Assembly: GCA_041687675.1 (NCBI GenBank)
Contig: JAWLBM010000017.1
Location: 24,894-88,893, forward strand
DNA: 64,000 bases
Direction: 5' to 3'
From: JAWLBM01 sp041687675
GTDB lineage: Bacteria; Pseudomonadota; Alphaproteobacteria; Rhizobiales; Pleomorphomonadaceae
In this document: positions 37,033 to 46,462 of the stretch, one piece after another
Numbering within the stretch: the first letter of the stretch is position 1
How the letters are laid out: every line of letters starts with the position of its first letter
Translations under genes and position numbers: made by a program
Notes under the pieces: generated by a model
The model's input: only the letters and a program-made list of their open reading frames with translations
Databases searched by the model: none
What the model was told of the DNA's origin: nothing

Positions 37033-37096
37033 GCCGGCCCCCCGGTGTCCGATCCGCCGTCGCCGGCGCGCGTTCGGGGGTGGGGGCGGCGGCCCG

Positions 37097-38080
37097 TCAG
37101 ATCCCGATCCTGTCGCAGATCTCCGACGCGGCGACCCCCGGGCTGAGCCGCCCGTCCGCCACTGCCGATTCGCGCTCGGCGACGGCCGCGCGCATCGCCG
37201 GGTCGCCGGTGAGCCGCTCGGCGAAGCGGGCCGCGATCATCTCGTGCATCCAGTGCACCTGCTGGCGGGCGCGCTTCTCGGCGAACCGTCCGCTCGCCGT
37301 GGTGACGGCGCGATGGCGCTCCACCTCGGCCCACAATTCTGCGAGGCCCGCGCCGGTGAGGCCGGAGACGGTCAGCACCGGCGGGCGCCAGTCGGGATCG
37401 GCCGGGGCGAGGATGTCGAGCGCTGCCCGGTACTCGGCCGCAGCGGCGCGGGCCTTCGTCTCGGCGCCGCTGTCGGCCTTGTTGACGGCGACGATGTCGG
37501 CGAGTTCGAGGATGCCCTTCTTGATGCCCTGCAACTCGTCGCCGGCCCCGGCCAGCATCAGCACGAGGAAGACGTCGACCATGCCCGCGACCGCGGTCTC
37601 CGACTGCCCGACGCCGACGGTCTCCACGAGGATCACGTCGAAGCCGGCCGCCTCGCAGAGGAGCATCGTCTCGCGCGTGCGCGCCGCGACGCCGCCGAGC
37701 GACCCGGCGGACGGGGAGGGACGGATGAAGGCGGCCGGATCGGTCGCGAGCCGGGCCATCCGCGTCTTGTCGCCGAGGATCGAGCCGCCCGTGCGGGAAG
37801 AGGAGGGGTCGACGGCGAGCACGGCCACCTTGTGGCCGGCCGCCGTCAGCATCGAGCCGAGGCTGTCGATCGCGGTCGACTTGCCGACGCCCGGAACGCC
37901 GGTGATGCCGACACGGAAGGCGCCGCCGGTGTCCGGCAGCAGCGCCTGGGTGAGCGCGTTCGCCCGGGCCCGATGGTCCGCCCGCTTCGATTCGACGAGG
38001 GTGATCGCCCGGGCGAGCAGGGCGCGGTCGCCGGCGCGGATGCCGGCGGCGAGGCGCTCGGCCTCGGCCTCCCCGCTCAC
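37097..38080 (-). CDS. meaB: Methylmalonyl-CoA mutase-associated GTPase MeaB
   Basis: A 327-residue G3E-family GTPase. Walker A is GVPGVGKST (residues 61-69), followed by [22 protein letters not shown], the GDKxRM block of MeaB/Arg[10 protein letters not shown] (switch) and NKAD. It loads and protects adenosylcobalamin in methylmalonyl-CoA mutase, needed for propionate metabolism. No mutase gene (mcmA or scpA) is in the window. Translation starts at a GTG whose last bases overlap the stop of the upstream lipoprotein gene (GTGA), suggesting translational coupling. Confidence 0.93.
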   Translation of the reverse strand: MSGEAEAERLAAGIRAGDRALLARAITLVESKRADHRARANALTQALLPDTGGAFRVGITGVPGVGKSTAIDSLGSMLTAAGHKVAVLAVDPSSSRTGGSILGDKTRMARLATDPAAFIRPSPSAGSLGGVAARTRETMLLCEAAGFDVILVETVGVGQSETAVAGMVDVFLVLMLAGAGDELQGIKKGILELADIVAVNKADSGAETKARAAAAEYRAALDILAPADPDWRPPVLTVSGLTGAGLAELWAEVERHRAVTTASGRFAEKRARQQVHWMHEMIAARFAERLTGDPAMRAAVAERESAVADGRLSPGVAASEICDRIGI

Positions 38081-38673
38081 GAGGCGGTCCCGGCCGGCGT
38101 CCAGATGATGCGCTGGAGCGTCGCCGTGGCGAGGGTGGCGTCATCCGGCAGGCCGTTCGGGTCGGCGTAGCCCGGGATGGCGAAGACATAGGTCACGTTC
38201 GGCGCGCCCGGCGCGGAGCAGATCGGCATGCCGAGCCAGTTGCCCGTGCCCTCCCGGCAGGATCCGGCCGGCAGGCGGGCCTCCTCCAGCGACATGCCGA
38301 TGCGGCTGCCGCCCGGCCCGCGCAGGCTGGCGCTGACCCCGTGGACGGCGCCGATCCGCCCGTCCTCGCCGGGCAGGACCTGCAGCACCTGCAGCCCGTT
38401 GCGGAAGAGGGCCAGGGCCGAAACGGTGCTCTGTTCGGTGGCCATGGTCACCGGTTCGGCGTCGAAGCCGGGCATCACCGCCTCGATGCTCGCCTCCGAA
38501 TAGGTGGTGGAGGCGTCGAGGCCGCCGACGCCCGCGGCGGTGATCGCGAGCGTCGGGCCGCCGGTCGGCGGCGGCTCGGCAATCCCGCCCTCGATGGCGC
38601 TCGAGCAGGCGGCGAGCAGGGCGGCCGAGAAGGCCGCGGCGAGACCGGAGTTGAAGCGGCGGACTGGCGTCAT
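38077..38673 (-). CDS. YfeY-like (DUF1131) lipoprotein
   Basis: A 198-residue protein with a lipoprotein signal peptide: hydrophobic [12 protein letters not shown] followed by Cys in the lipobox LLAAC. The mature region matches the DUF1131/YfeY pattern: [30 protein letters not shown], then the [17 protein letters not shown] block and IGAVHG. In enterobacteria this family is an outer-membrane lipoprotein under sigma-E; the role is unknown. Its stop overlaps the meaB start by four bases, so the two are coupled. The ATG at 38671-38673 is preferred to one six codons earlier. Confidence 0.75.
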   Translation of the reverse strand: MTPVRRFNSGLAAAFSAALLAACSSAIEGGIAEPPPTGGPTLAITAAGVGGLDASTTYSEASIEAVMPGFDAEPVTMATEQSTVSALALFRNGLQVLQVLPGEDGRIGAVHGVSASLRGPGGSRIGMSLEEARLPAGSCREGTGNWLGMPICSAPGAPNVTYVFAIPGYADPNGLPDDATLATATLQRIIWTPAGTAS

Positions 38674-38749
38674 GGCAGCAAGCGATATCATGGGTCGCGC
38701 CGCCGTCCAACGGCGCCCGGGGGAGCGTCTCCCGCGAGCCGCCCGCAGG

Positions 38750-40378
38750 CTACCTGAGCAGCCCGCCGAGGACGCCGCGGACGATGGCGCGGCCGATCTG
38801 GCCCCCGACCTGGGTGCCGAGCGAGCGGACCACCGACTTCACCGCCGCCTCGGCGACCGTCTGCCGGGAGGAGGAGCGGGGGCGGGAGGCGCGCGCCTCG
38901 GCCGCCTCGCGCTTGCGACGCTCCGCCGCCGTCTCGTAGTCGTCGATCCGCTTGCGATCCTGGGTGGAGGGGACGCGACCGCCCGGCAGCCGGCGGCTGG
39001 TGGTGGCGCCCCAGTCGAAATCGGGGATCCGGAAGCCGCCGTCGCCGGCCGGCGGGGCGGGCGCCTCCACCGGCTCGCGCTCCGGATGCAGCCCTTCGGC
39101 GCGGGCGCGGAGGATCTCGAAGGCGGACTCCCGGTCGACCGCCTCGTCGTAGAGCGGACCCATCGGGCTCGCCGCCACCGCCGCCGCCCGCTCCTCGTCC
39201 GTCAGCGGGCCGAGGCGGGAGGAGGGTGGGCGCACCAGCGTGCGCTGGACCATCGACGGCACGCCCTTGGTTTGAAGCGTCGAGACCAGCGCCTCGCCGA
39301 CCCCGAGCTGGGTGATCGCCTCGAAGGTGTCGAAGGCGGGGTTCGGCCGGAAGGTCTCGGCCGCGACCTTCACCGCCTTCTGCTCGCGCGGGGTGTAGGC
39401 CCTCAGCGCGTGCTGGACCCGGTTGCCGAGCTGGGAGAGCACGCTGTCCGGCACGTCGAGCGGGTTCTGGGTGACGAAGTAGACGCCGACGCCCTTGGAG
39501 CGGATGAGCCGCACCACCTGCTCGACCTTCTCCAGCAGCGCCCGCGGCGCCTCGTCGAAGAGGAGATGCGCCTCGTCGAAGAAGAAGACCAGCCTGGGCT
39601 TGTCCGGGTCGCCCACCTCGGGCAGTTCCTCGAAGAGCTCGGAGAGCAGCCAGAGCAGGAAGGTGGCGTAGAGCCGCGGCGTCCGCATCAGCTTGTCGGC
39701 GGCGAGCACGTTCACCGCGCCGCGGCCGTCGGCGGTGGTGCGCATGAGGTCGACGATCTCCAGCGCCGGCTCGCCGAAGAAGGCGTCGCCGCCCTGGGTC
39801 TCGAGCACCAGCAGCTGCCGCTGGATCGCGCCGACGGAGGACTTGGCGACGTTGCCCCAGATGGCGGAGACCGCCTCGGCGTTCTCGGCGATGTAGGTCA
39901 GCATCGCCCGGAGGTCCTTGAGGTCGAGGAGCAGCAGCCCCTCCTCGTCGGCGATCCGGAAGGCGATGTTGAGGACGCCCTCCTGCGCCTCGGACAGGTC
40001 CATCAGCCGCGACAGCAGCAGCGGGCCCATCTCGGTCACCGTGGCGCGCACCGGGTGGCCCTTCTCGCCGAAGAGGTCCCAGAACACCACCGGCGCCGCC
40101 TCCATGCGGTAGTCGGCAAGACCGATGTCGGCGGCCCGGCGCGTAAGAAAGTCCTTCGGCTCCCCCGGCGCGGCGATGCCGGAGAGATCGCCCTTCACGT
40201 CGGCGCAGAACACCGGCACGCCGGCGTCGGAAAAGCCCTGGGCGAGGATCTGCAGCGTCACCGTCTTGCCGGTGCCGGTGGCGCCGGTGACGAGGCCGTG
40301 GCGGTTGGCGTACTTCAGCGTCAGCCACTCCGGCCCCTCGCCGCTGCCGCCGATCAGGATCCTGCCGTCCTCGCGCAT
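38750..40378 (-). CDS. DUF853 (YjgR/HerA-type) ATPase
   Basis: A 542-residue P-loop ATPase. Walker A is GATGTGKT (residues 32-39), Walker B is [14 protein letters not shown], with [11 protein letters not shown] as the following sensor block. The C-terminus (after about 450) is charged and Pro/Arg-rich, then ends in a Gly/Val-rich segment, [25 protein letters not shown]853 proteins belong to the HerA/FtsK superfamily; their job is not settled. The ATG at 40376-40378 opens [11 protein letters not shown], which fits the family. Other frame upstream does not resemble coding sequence. Confidence 0.88.
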   Translation of the reverse strand: MREDGRILIGGSGEGPEWLTLKYANRHGLVTGATGTGKTVTLQILAQGFSDAGVPVFCADVKGDLSGIAAPGEPKDFLTRRAADIGLADYRMEAAPVVFWDLFGEKGHPVRATVTEMGPLLLSRLMDLSEAQEGVLNIAFRIADEEGLLLLDLKDLRAMLTYIAENAEAVSAIWGNVAKSSVGAIQRQLLVLETQGGDAFFGEPALEIVDLMRTTADGRGAVNVLAADKLMRTPRLYATFLLWLLSELFEELPEVGDPDKPRLVFFFDEAHLLFDEAPRALLEKVEQVVRLIRSKGVGVYFVTQNPLDVPDSVLSQLGNRVQHALRAYTPREQKAVKVAAETFRPNPAFDTFEAITQLGVGEALVSTLQTKGVPSMVQRTLVRPPSSRLGPLTDEERAAAVAASPMGPLYDEAVDRESAFEILRARAEGLHPEREPVEAPAPPAGDGGFRIPDFDWGATTSRRLPGGRVPSTQDRKRIDDYETAAERRKREAAEARASRPRSSSRQTVAEAAVKSVVRSLGTQVGGQIGRAIVRGVLGGLLR

Positions 40379-40526
40379 GCCGCCTCCTCGCCGCGTCCGC
40401 CCGCGTTGCCGCTCCCGGATCCCTATAGCGGTCCCGGACCGGCCGCTCAATGGAAGGCCGATCCGGCTTGCCGGACGAAGCACCGGCTGGCAGAGTCCGG
40501 CGCCGGTCGCGGACGGGGAGGGGCAC

Positions 40527-40907
40527 ATGGACGAACTCATCGAGCGCATCGTCCGGGAGGTCGGGGTGGACGCCGCAACGGCGACGTCCGCGCTCCGCGT
40601 GATCTTCAACTTCCTCCACACCGACGGCCCCGCGGAGACGGTGGAGCGCATCGCCCGCGAGACCGGCGCCTCCGAACTGCTCGAGAGGCCGGAGACTACG
40701 GCCGGCGGCCTCCTCGGCCGGCTCGGCGGGCTTTTCGGCGGCGGCGGCGCGATGGCCGCCTTCTCCGCGCTCTCCGCGCTCGGCCTCGACATGGACCAGA
40801 TCCAGAGGCTCGTGCAGAGCTTCATCGGCTTCGCGCGGGAGAAGGTGGGCGACGAGCAGGTCGACGAGGTGATCGCCTCGATCCCGGGGCTCGACAAGCT
40901 TCTTTGA
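40527..40907 (+). CDS. Conserved hypothetical protein, DUF2267/DUF2780-like
   Basis: A 126-residue protein with helical character: an N-terminal helix [26 protein letters not shown], a Gly-rich segment [16 protein letters not shown] in the middle, then a C-terminal helix [16 protein letters not shown]. The pattern of two helical repeats with a central glycine-rich hinge is seen in DUF2267/DUF2780 proteins, to which I assign it only tentatively. No signal peptide or catalytic motif is visible. GGGGAGGGG upstream could serve as ribosome site. It is divergent from the DUF853 gene and followed by a DUF4332 gene. Confidence 0.65.
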   Translation: MDELIERIVREVGVDAATATSALRVIFNFLHTDGPAETVERIARETGASELLERPETTAGGLLGRLGGLFGGGGAMAAFSALSALGLDMDQIQRLVQSFIGFAREKVGDEQVDEVIASIPGLDKLL

Positions 40908-40987
40908 ACCCCGGCGCCGCGCACCATTGCCACCGGACGATTTGCGAGTATGTTTTCAATCGCAACAATCCAATCCGGGGGCGGACA

Positions 40988-41398
40988 ATGGCGGGCTATC
41001 CGATTCTGAGGATCGAGGGCATCGGCGAGACCTATCGCGGCATTCTCCTGAAGGCGGGCGTGAAGACGACGGCGGGGCTTCTCGACAGGGCCAGGGATCC
41101 GAAGGGCCGCAAGGCGCTGTCGGAGCAGACCGGCATCGACGAAAGCCGGATCCTGAAGTGGGCGAACATGGCCGACCTGATGCGCGTGCGCGGCGTCGGC
41201 GAGGAATATTCCGAACTGCTCGAGGCCGCCGGCGTCGACACCGTTAAAGAACTCCGGACGAGGCGGCCGGACAACCTCCATGCCCGCATCCGGGAGGTGA
41301 ACGCCGAGCGCAAGCTGTGCCGGCAGTCGCCCTCGGCCTCCGCCGTCGCGAAGTGGGTGGAGGAGGCCAAGGCGCTGCCGCCCGTGATGACCTACTGA
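40988..41398 (+). CDS. DUF4332 domain protein (helix-hairpin-helix-like)
   Basis: A 136-residue protein with two copies of a helix-hairpin-helix-like element: [27 protein letters not shown] and [29 protein letters not shown]. This is the DUF4332 pattern, possibly involved in nucleic-acid contact, without an assigned function. The ATG at 40988 is preceded by GGGGGCGG, a plausible ribosome site. An AT-rich stretch (ATTTGCGAGTATGTTTTCAA) at 40938-40957 probably carries its promoter. Its position downstream of the DUF2267-like gene is not known to be meaningful. Confidence 0.82.
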   Translation: MAGYPILRIEGIGETYRGILLKAGVKTTAGLLDRARDPKGRKALSEQTGIDESRILKWANMADLMRVRGVGEEYSELLEAAGVDTVKELRTRRPDNLHARIREVNAERKLCRQSPSASAVAKWVEEAKALPPVMTY

Positions 41399-41494
41399 GT
41401 CGCGCCCGGCCCCGGGACCCGGCGTCCTCTTGCCAAATCGGCAAAAGGCGTTGTCTCATCGTTTTCGCAGGTGCGAACGGGAGACCGCCCGACG

Positions 41495-42406
41495 ATGGAC
41501 GACGCCTATCCCCGCGACATGGTCGGCTACGGCCGCAATCCGCCCGCCGCCGGCTGGCCCGACGGCGCCAACGTGGCCGTGCAGTTCGTCGTCAACTACG
41601 AGGAGGGCGGCGAGAACAACGTCCTCCACGGCGACGCCGCCTCCGAGGCCTTCCTGTCGGAGATCGTCGGCGCCGAGGCCTGGCCGGGCCGGCGGCACTG
41701 GAACATGGAATCGATCTACGAATACGGCTCCCGGGCGGGCTTCTGGCGGCTCTGGCGGATGTTCACCGAACGCGGCATCCCGGCCACGGTCTACGGCGTC
41801 GCCACAGCGCTCGCCCGCAATCCGGAGGCCGTCGCGGCGATGAAGGAGGCCGACTGGGAGATCGCCAGCCACGGCCTCAAGTGGATCGAGTACCGGGACT
41901 TCGACCTCGAGGCCGAGCGCGCCCACATGGCCGAGGCGATCCGCCTGCACGAGCAGGTCACCGGCGCGCGGCCGCTCGGATGGTACACCGGCCGCTGCTC
42001 GATGCAGACGACGCGGCTCGTGATGGAGGAGGGCGGCTTCCTCTACTCCTCCGATTCCTACGCCGACGACCTGCCCTACTGGCTCGCCGGGCCGAACGGG
42101 CCGCATCTGGTGATCCCCTACACCCTCGACGCCAACGACATGAGGTTCGCAACCGCACAGGGCTTCAACTCGGGCGACCAGTTCTTCGCCTACCTGAGGG
42201 ACAGCTTCGACCTGCTCTACGCGGAAGGCGAGGCGGGCAGCCCGAAGATGATGTCGGTGGGCCTGCACTGCCGGCTCGCCGGCCGACCGGGCCGGGCCGC
42301 GGCGCTCGCCCGGTTCATGGACCATGTGCTCGCCCATCCCCGGGTCTGGGTGCCGCGGCGGATCGACATCGCCTGGCACTGGACGGCCCACCACCGGCCG
42401 GGCTGA
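41495..42406 (+). CDS. puuE: PuuE-type allantoinase (polysaccharide-deacetylase fold)
   Basis: A 303-residue protein of the CE4/NodB fold. It carries the PuuE allantoinase sequence blocks PRDMVGYGRNPP, VVNYEEGGE, NMESIYEYGSRAGFWRLWRMFTERG, EIASHGLKWIEY with the metal His, and HCRLAGRPGRAAALARFMDH near the C-terminus. PuuE hydrolyses allantoin to allantoate in purine breakdown, independent of the classical amidohydrolase. The ATG at 41495 is used; a GTG eight codons earlier (41471) is an alternative. No urate oxidase or allantoicase is adjacent; guaD lies about 20 kb upstream. Confidence 0.88.
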   Translation: MDDAYPRDMVGYGRNPPAAGWPDGANVAVQFVVNYEEGGENNVLHGDAASEAFLSEIVGAEAWPGRRHWNMESIYEYGSRAGFWRLWRMFTERGIPATVYGVATALARNPEAVAAMKEADWEIASHGLKWIEYRDFDLEAERAHMAEAIRLHEQVTGARPLGWYTGRCSMQTTRLVMEEGGFLYSSDSYADDLPYWLAGPNGPHLVIPYTLDANDMRFATAQGFNSGDQFFAYLRDSFDLLYAEGEAGSPKMMSVGLHCRLAGRPGRAAALARFMDHVLAHPRVWVPRRIDIAWHWTAHHRPG

Positions 42407-42653
42407 GCCTCCGCGACCCGGGAGGACGTGCGGGCGAGCGGCGAGGGCGCCGGACCGGCTTCGCCGCGGGTCGATCTGCCTGCTAAGGTATTCAAATATC
42501 AGCTTTATTTTTCGCAACTTTTTGCAGCCGTGCATCGATTTTCGGCTTGCGGTCGCCACCGGCGCGGATAGCCTGAGTGCTCCAGGACGGGCGGGCGATG
42601 GCTCGGGGGCAACAACCGGCGCGTCCCTCCCTCCACCAACGGGAGGACACTCC

Positions 42654-44255
42654 ATGACAGGTTCGCTTGCCGCCCGGGCGCTCGCCGCAGCGCTCCTCGC
42701 GGGCTCGATGCTGGCCGCCGCATTCCCGGCCGCCGCCGAGGTGGTCTACAACCGCGGCAACGACGGCGACCCCGAGACGCTCGATCCCCAGCTCACCTCG
42801 TCGGTGGCCGAGGCGCACATCATGCGCGACCTCTTCGAGACGCTGACGGTGTACAACGCCAATGCCGAGGTGCAGCCCGGCGCGGCGGTGAGCTGGGAAC
42901 AGTCGGCCGGCGGCACGGTGTGGACCTTCAAGCTGCGCGAGGGCGCCAAGTGGTCCAACGGCGACCCGGTGAAGGCCTCCGACTTCGTGTTCGCCTGGCG
43001 GCGCCTGCTCGACCCGGCCACCGGCGCCGAATACGCCTCCATGCTCTTCCCGGTGAAGAACGCGGAAGCCCTCAACAAGGGCGAGGCCAAGCCCGAGGAC
43101 CTCGGCATCCGCGCCGTCGACGACATGACGCTCGAGGTCACCCTCAACAGCCCGACCCCCTACTTCATCGAGAGCCTCACCCACCAGGTGACCGGCCCGC
43201 TCAACGAGGCGGTGGTGACCGCGCACGGCGGCGACTGGGTAAAGCCGGAGACCTACGTCTCCAACGGCGCCTACACGCTGGTGTCGGCCGCCCCCGGCGA
43301 CAAGGTCGTGCTGGCGAAGAACCCTGAGTACCACGGGGCGGCGGACGTGGCGATCGACACCGTCAACTACTTCCCCTTCGAGGACCGCGCCGCCTGCGTG
43401 CGCCGCTTCGAGGCGGGCGAGATCCACAGCTGCTCGGACCTGCCGGCCGACCAGATGGCGCAGCTGCGCGAGAAGTTCGGCGACCAGGCGCGCACCCCGC
43501 CCTACCTCGGCACCTACTACTTCCCGATCAAGACCGACAAGAAGCCCTTCGACGACGTCCGCGTGCGCAAGGCGCTCGACATGGTGATCGACCGCGAGTT
43601 CCTCGCCGAGGAGATCTGGTCCGACACCATGCTGCCGGCCTATTCGCTGGTGCCGCCGGGCACGTCGAACTACGCCGACGGACCCGAGATGGCCTACGCG
43701 GAGATGTCGATGATCGACCGCGAGGACGCGGCCAGGAAACTGATGGAGGAGGCCGGCTTCGGCCCCGACAACCCGCTGAAGGTGGAGATCTCCTACAACA
43801 CGTCGGAGAACCACCTGAAGACCTCCACCGCCATCGCCGAGATGTGGAAGGAGGCGCTCGGCGTCGAGACCACCATGGTCAATCGCGACGCCGCCTCCCA
43901 CTACGCCTATCTTCGCCAGAAGGGCGACTATGACGTGGCCCGCGCCGGCTGGATCGCGGACTACAACGACGCGGAGAGCTTCCTCGGGCTGCTCAAGTCC
44001 AACAATCCGGGATTCAACTACTCCAACTACTCCAACCCGGACTACGACCGGCTGATGGAGGAGTCCTACAAGGAGACCGATCCGGCCAAGAGGGCGGAGC
44101 TGATGAAGCAGGCGGAGGCGATCATCCTCGACGAGGTGCCGTACATGCCGCTTCTCTTCTACTCCTCGCACACCCTCTATTCGCCCAAGCTCACCGGCTG
44201 GGCGGACAACATCATGAACGTCTACCCGACCCGCCTGCTCCGGCTGGAGCCGTGA
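42654..44255 (+). CDS. oppA: Oligopeptide ABC transporter substrate-binding protein
   Basis: A 533-residue family 5 extracellular solute-binding protein. Signal peptide about residues 1-28 (LAARALAAALLAGSMLAAAFPAAA). Mature landmarks include NRGNDGDPETLDPQLTSSVAE, the family 5 signature VSWEQSAGGTVWTFKLREGAKWSNG, and a C-terminal YSPKLTGWADNIMNVYPTR. OppA-type proteins bind peptides in the periplasm. GGGAGGA six bases upstream supports the ATG at 42654. Genes for both permeases and the fused ATPase follow on the same strand, so the importer is complete. The AT-rich sequence 42485-42535 upstream likely holds the promoter. Confidence 0.93.
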   Translation: MTGSLAARALAAALLAGSMLAAAFPAAAEVVYNRGNDGDPETLDPQLTSSVAEAHIMRDLFETLTVYNANAEVQPGAAVSWEQSAGGTVWTFKLREGAKWSNGDPVKASDFVFAWRRLLDPATGAEYASMLFPVKNAEALNKGEAKPEDLGIRAVDDMTLEVTLNSPTPYFIESLTHQVTGPLNEAVVTAHGGDWVKPETYVSNGAYTLVSAAPGDKVVLAKNPEYHGAADVAIDTVNYFPFEDRAACVRRFEAGEIHSCSDLPADQMAQLREKFGDQARTPPYLGTYYFPIKTDKKPFDDVRVRKALDMVIDREFLAEEIWSDTMLPAYSLVPPGTSNYADGPEMAYAEMSMIDREDAARKLMEEAGFGPDNPLKVEISYNTSENHLKTSTAIAEMWKEALGVETTMVNRDAASHYAYLRQKGDYDVARAGWIADYNDAESFLGLLKSNNPGFNYSNYSNPDYDRLMEESYKETDPAKRAELMKQAEAIILDEVPYMPLLFYSSHTLYSPKLTGWADNIMNVYPTRLLRLEP

Positions 44256-44392
44256 TCGTCGCCTGACGCACCGTGGCGCCGCCGCTGCGATCCGGGCGAT
44301 CGCGGCGGCGGCGGCCGGCGTGGACGGCTCCGGCGCCCGCCATGCGGCGTCGGGCCCGTCCTCCTGCCGGCCGACCTCAGGGAGATCGGGCG

Positions 44393-45316
44393 ATGCTCCG
44401 CTTCGTGTTCCGGCGCTTCCTCAGCGCCATCCCGACGCTTTTCGTCATCGTCACCGCATCCTTCTTCATGATGCGGCTGGCCCCGGGCGGGCCGTTCAAC
44501 CTCGACCGGCCGCTCGACCCCCAGGTGATGGAGAACCTCAACCGGCTCTACCACCTCGACGAGCCGCTCTGGTCCCAGTACCTGCGCTACCTCGGCAACC
44601 TCATCCGCGGCGACTTCGGCCCGAGCTTCGTCTACCGGGACTTCGACGTCGGCGACCTGTTCGCAAGCGGCCTGCCGGTGTCGATCCAGCTCGGCCTCTC
44701 GGCCCTCGTCCTCGCCCTCCTCGTCGGCACCACCCTCGGCGTCGTCGCCGCGCTGCGGCAGAACTCGCCGATCGACTACCTGGTGGTCGCCGTCGCCTCG
44801 GTCGGCATCACCATTCCCACCTTCGTGGTCGCGCCCATCCTGTCGCTGGTGTTCGGCGTGTGGCTCGGCGTCCTGCCGGCCGGCGGCTGGGGAGACGGCG
44901 CCATCGCCAACAAGATCCTGCCGGTGATCACCCTGGCGCTGCCGCAGGTGGCCGTGGTCGCCCGGCTGATCCGCGGCGCCACCATCGAGGTCTTGCGCTC
45001 CGACCACATCCGCACCGCCCGCGCCTACGGCCTGCCGGCCCGCTCGGTGGTGATCGTCCACACCCTGCGCGCCTCGATCCTGCCGGTGGTCTCCTATCTC
45101 GGCCCGGCGGCGGCGGCGCTGGTCACCGGCTCCATCGTGGTCGAGACCATCTTCGGCATCCCCGGCATCGGCCGGTTCTTCGTGCAGTCGGCGCTCAACC
45201 GGGACTACACGCTGGTGATGGGAACGGTGGTGGTGATCGCGGTCTTCGTCGTCTTCTTCAACCTGCTGGTCGACCTCGCCTATGCCTGGCTCGACCCGCG
45301 CGTGCGCTACGACTGA
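44393..45316 (+). CDS. oppB: Oligopeptide ABC transporter permease (OppB)
   Basis: A 307-residue inner-membrane permease, the same length as OppB proteins, with six predicted helices. The N-terminal helix, VFRRFLSAIPTLFVIVTASFFMM, is typical, followed by LAPGGPF. The EAA loop, which contacts the ATPase, lies at HIRTARAYGLPARSVVIVH. The C-terminal helix and ending WLDPRVRYD are family-typical. The ATG at 44393 follows GGGAG within a suitable distance. It is separated from oppA by 137 bases and from oppC by only 10. Confidence 0.93.
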   Translation: MLRFVFRRFLSAIPTLFVIVTASFFMMRLAPGGPFNLDRPLDPQVMENLNRLYHLDEPLWSQYLRYLGNLIRGDFGPSFVYRDFDVGDLFASGLPVSIQLGLSALVLALLVGTTLGVVAALRQNSPIDYLVVAVASVGITIPTFVVAPILSLVFGVWLGVLPAGGWGDGAIANKILPVITLALPQVAVVARLIRGATIEVLRSDHIRTARAYGLPARSVVIVHTLRASILPVVSYLGPAAAALVTGSIVVETIFGIPGIGRFFVQSALNRDYTLVMGTVVVIAVFVVFFNLLVDLAYAWLDPRVRYD

Positions 45317-45326
45317 GGGGGCGGCG

Positions 45327-46460
45327 ATGTCGATGCTCAACGCCGACCCGGTCGCTTCAGACGTGCCCCGCGGCCGCTCGCTCTGGCAGGACGCCTGGCG
45401 GCGGCTGCGCCGCAACCGCGCGGCCGTGGCGAGCGCCGTCGTCCTCGCCGTCGTGACGCTCGCCGCCGTCGTCGGGCCCTACCTGGTGCCGCACGACTAC
45501 GACAAGGTCTATTCCGAGTATGTCCGCGTCCCGGCGAGCCTGGAGCCCTATCCCCGGCAGGAGAGCATCATCCCGGAGGTGGAGGCGGCGCTGAAGCGGG
45601 CGCGGGTGGACGTGGAGAGCGTCGAGGTCGGCGACGGCGTGGTCCGCGTCGCCGTCGCCTCCCGCCGCGGCGAGATCGACGAGCGGATCACCCGCTACCT
45701 CGACCGGTCGGACATGTTCGACGATGCCACGATCGGCGAGTTCTCCGAGGACCGCACGCGGGCGGTGATGACCGCGCCGATCCAGCAGTTCACCTTCGTC
45801 TTCGGCACCGACGGCAACGGCCGCGACATGCTCGCCCGCATCCTGATCGCGATCCGGGTGTCGCTGGCGATCGGCCTGCTCGCCACCGCCGTGGCGCTGG
45901 TGATCGGCGTCGCCTGGGGCGCGATCGCCGGCTACATCGGCGGCCGGGTCGACTCGGTGATGATGCGCATCGTCGATGTGCTCTACTCGCTGCCCTTCGT
46001 CTTCTTCGTGATCATGCTGGTGGTGTTCTTCGGCCGCAATTTCGTGCTGATGTTCATCGCCGTCGGCGCGATCGAATGGCTCGACATGGCCCGCATCGTC
46101 CGCGGCCAGACGCTGGCGCTGAAGCGGCGGGAGTATGTGCAGGCGGCCGAGGCGCTGGGGGTGTCGAACCGGGGCATCCTCACCCGGCACATCGTGCCGA
46201 ACACCCTCGGCCCCGTCGTCATCTACATGACGCTGATGGTCCCACGGGTGATCATCCTGGAGAGCTTCCTCTCCTTCCTCGGCCTCGGGGTGCAGGAGCC
46301 GCTGACCAGCCTCGGCGTGCTGATCGCCGAGGGAGCGCGCAACATCGAGGGCGCCACCTGGCTGCTGCTCTGGCCCGCGCTGGCGCTCGCGGTGACGCTC
46401 TTCTCGCTCAACTTCATCGGCGACGGCCTGCGCGACGCCCTCGACCCGAAGGACCGCTGA
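45327..46460 (+). CDS. oppC: Oligopeptide ABC transporter permease (OppC) with enlarged periplasmic loop
   Basis: A 377-residue permease, about 75 residues longer than typical OppC. Helix 1 is around residues 31-52; residues 53-158 form a large hydrophilic loop including the LEPYPRQES and DRSDMFDDATIGEFSEDRTRA stretches before the usual FGTDGNGRDMLARILIAIRVSL. The rest, including the EAA loop (YVQAAEALGVSNRGILTRH) and C-terminal DGLRDALDPKDR, is standard. The loop sits on the periplasmic side and might contact the binding protein. GAGGGGG about five bases upstream supports the ATG at 45327. Downstream, the ATPase gene follows after two bases. Confidence 0.9.
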   Translation: MSMLNADPVASDVPRGRSLWQDAWRRLRRNRAAVASAVVLAVVTLAAVVGPYLVPHDYDKVYSEYVRVPASLEPYPRQESIIPEVEAALKRARVDVESVEVGDGVVRVAVASRRGEIDERITRYLDRSDMFDDATIGEFSEDRTRAVMTAPIQQFTFVFGTDGNGRDMLARILIAIRVSLAIGLLATAVALVIGVAWGAIAGYIGGRVDSVMMRIVDVLYSLPFVFFVIMLVVFFGRNFVLMFIAVGAIEWLDMARIVRGQTLALKRREYVQAAEALGVSNRGILTRHIVPNTLGPVVIYMTLMVPRVIILESFLSFLGLGVQEPLTSLGVLIAEGARNIEGATWLLLWPALALAVTLFSLNFIGDGLRDALDPKDR

Positions 46461-46462
46461 CG

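Noticed and set aside
44222..45415. Minus-strand frame opposite oppB.
   Set aside because: No domain and a strong His/Asp/Arg shadow composition; oppB on the plus strand is intact.
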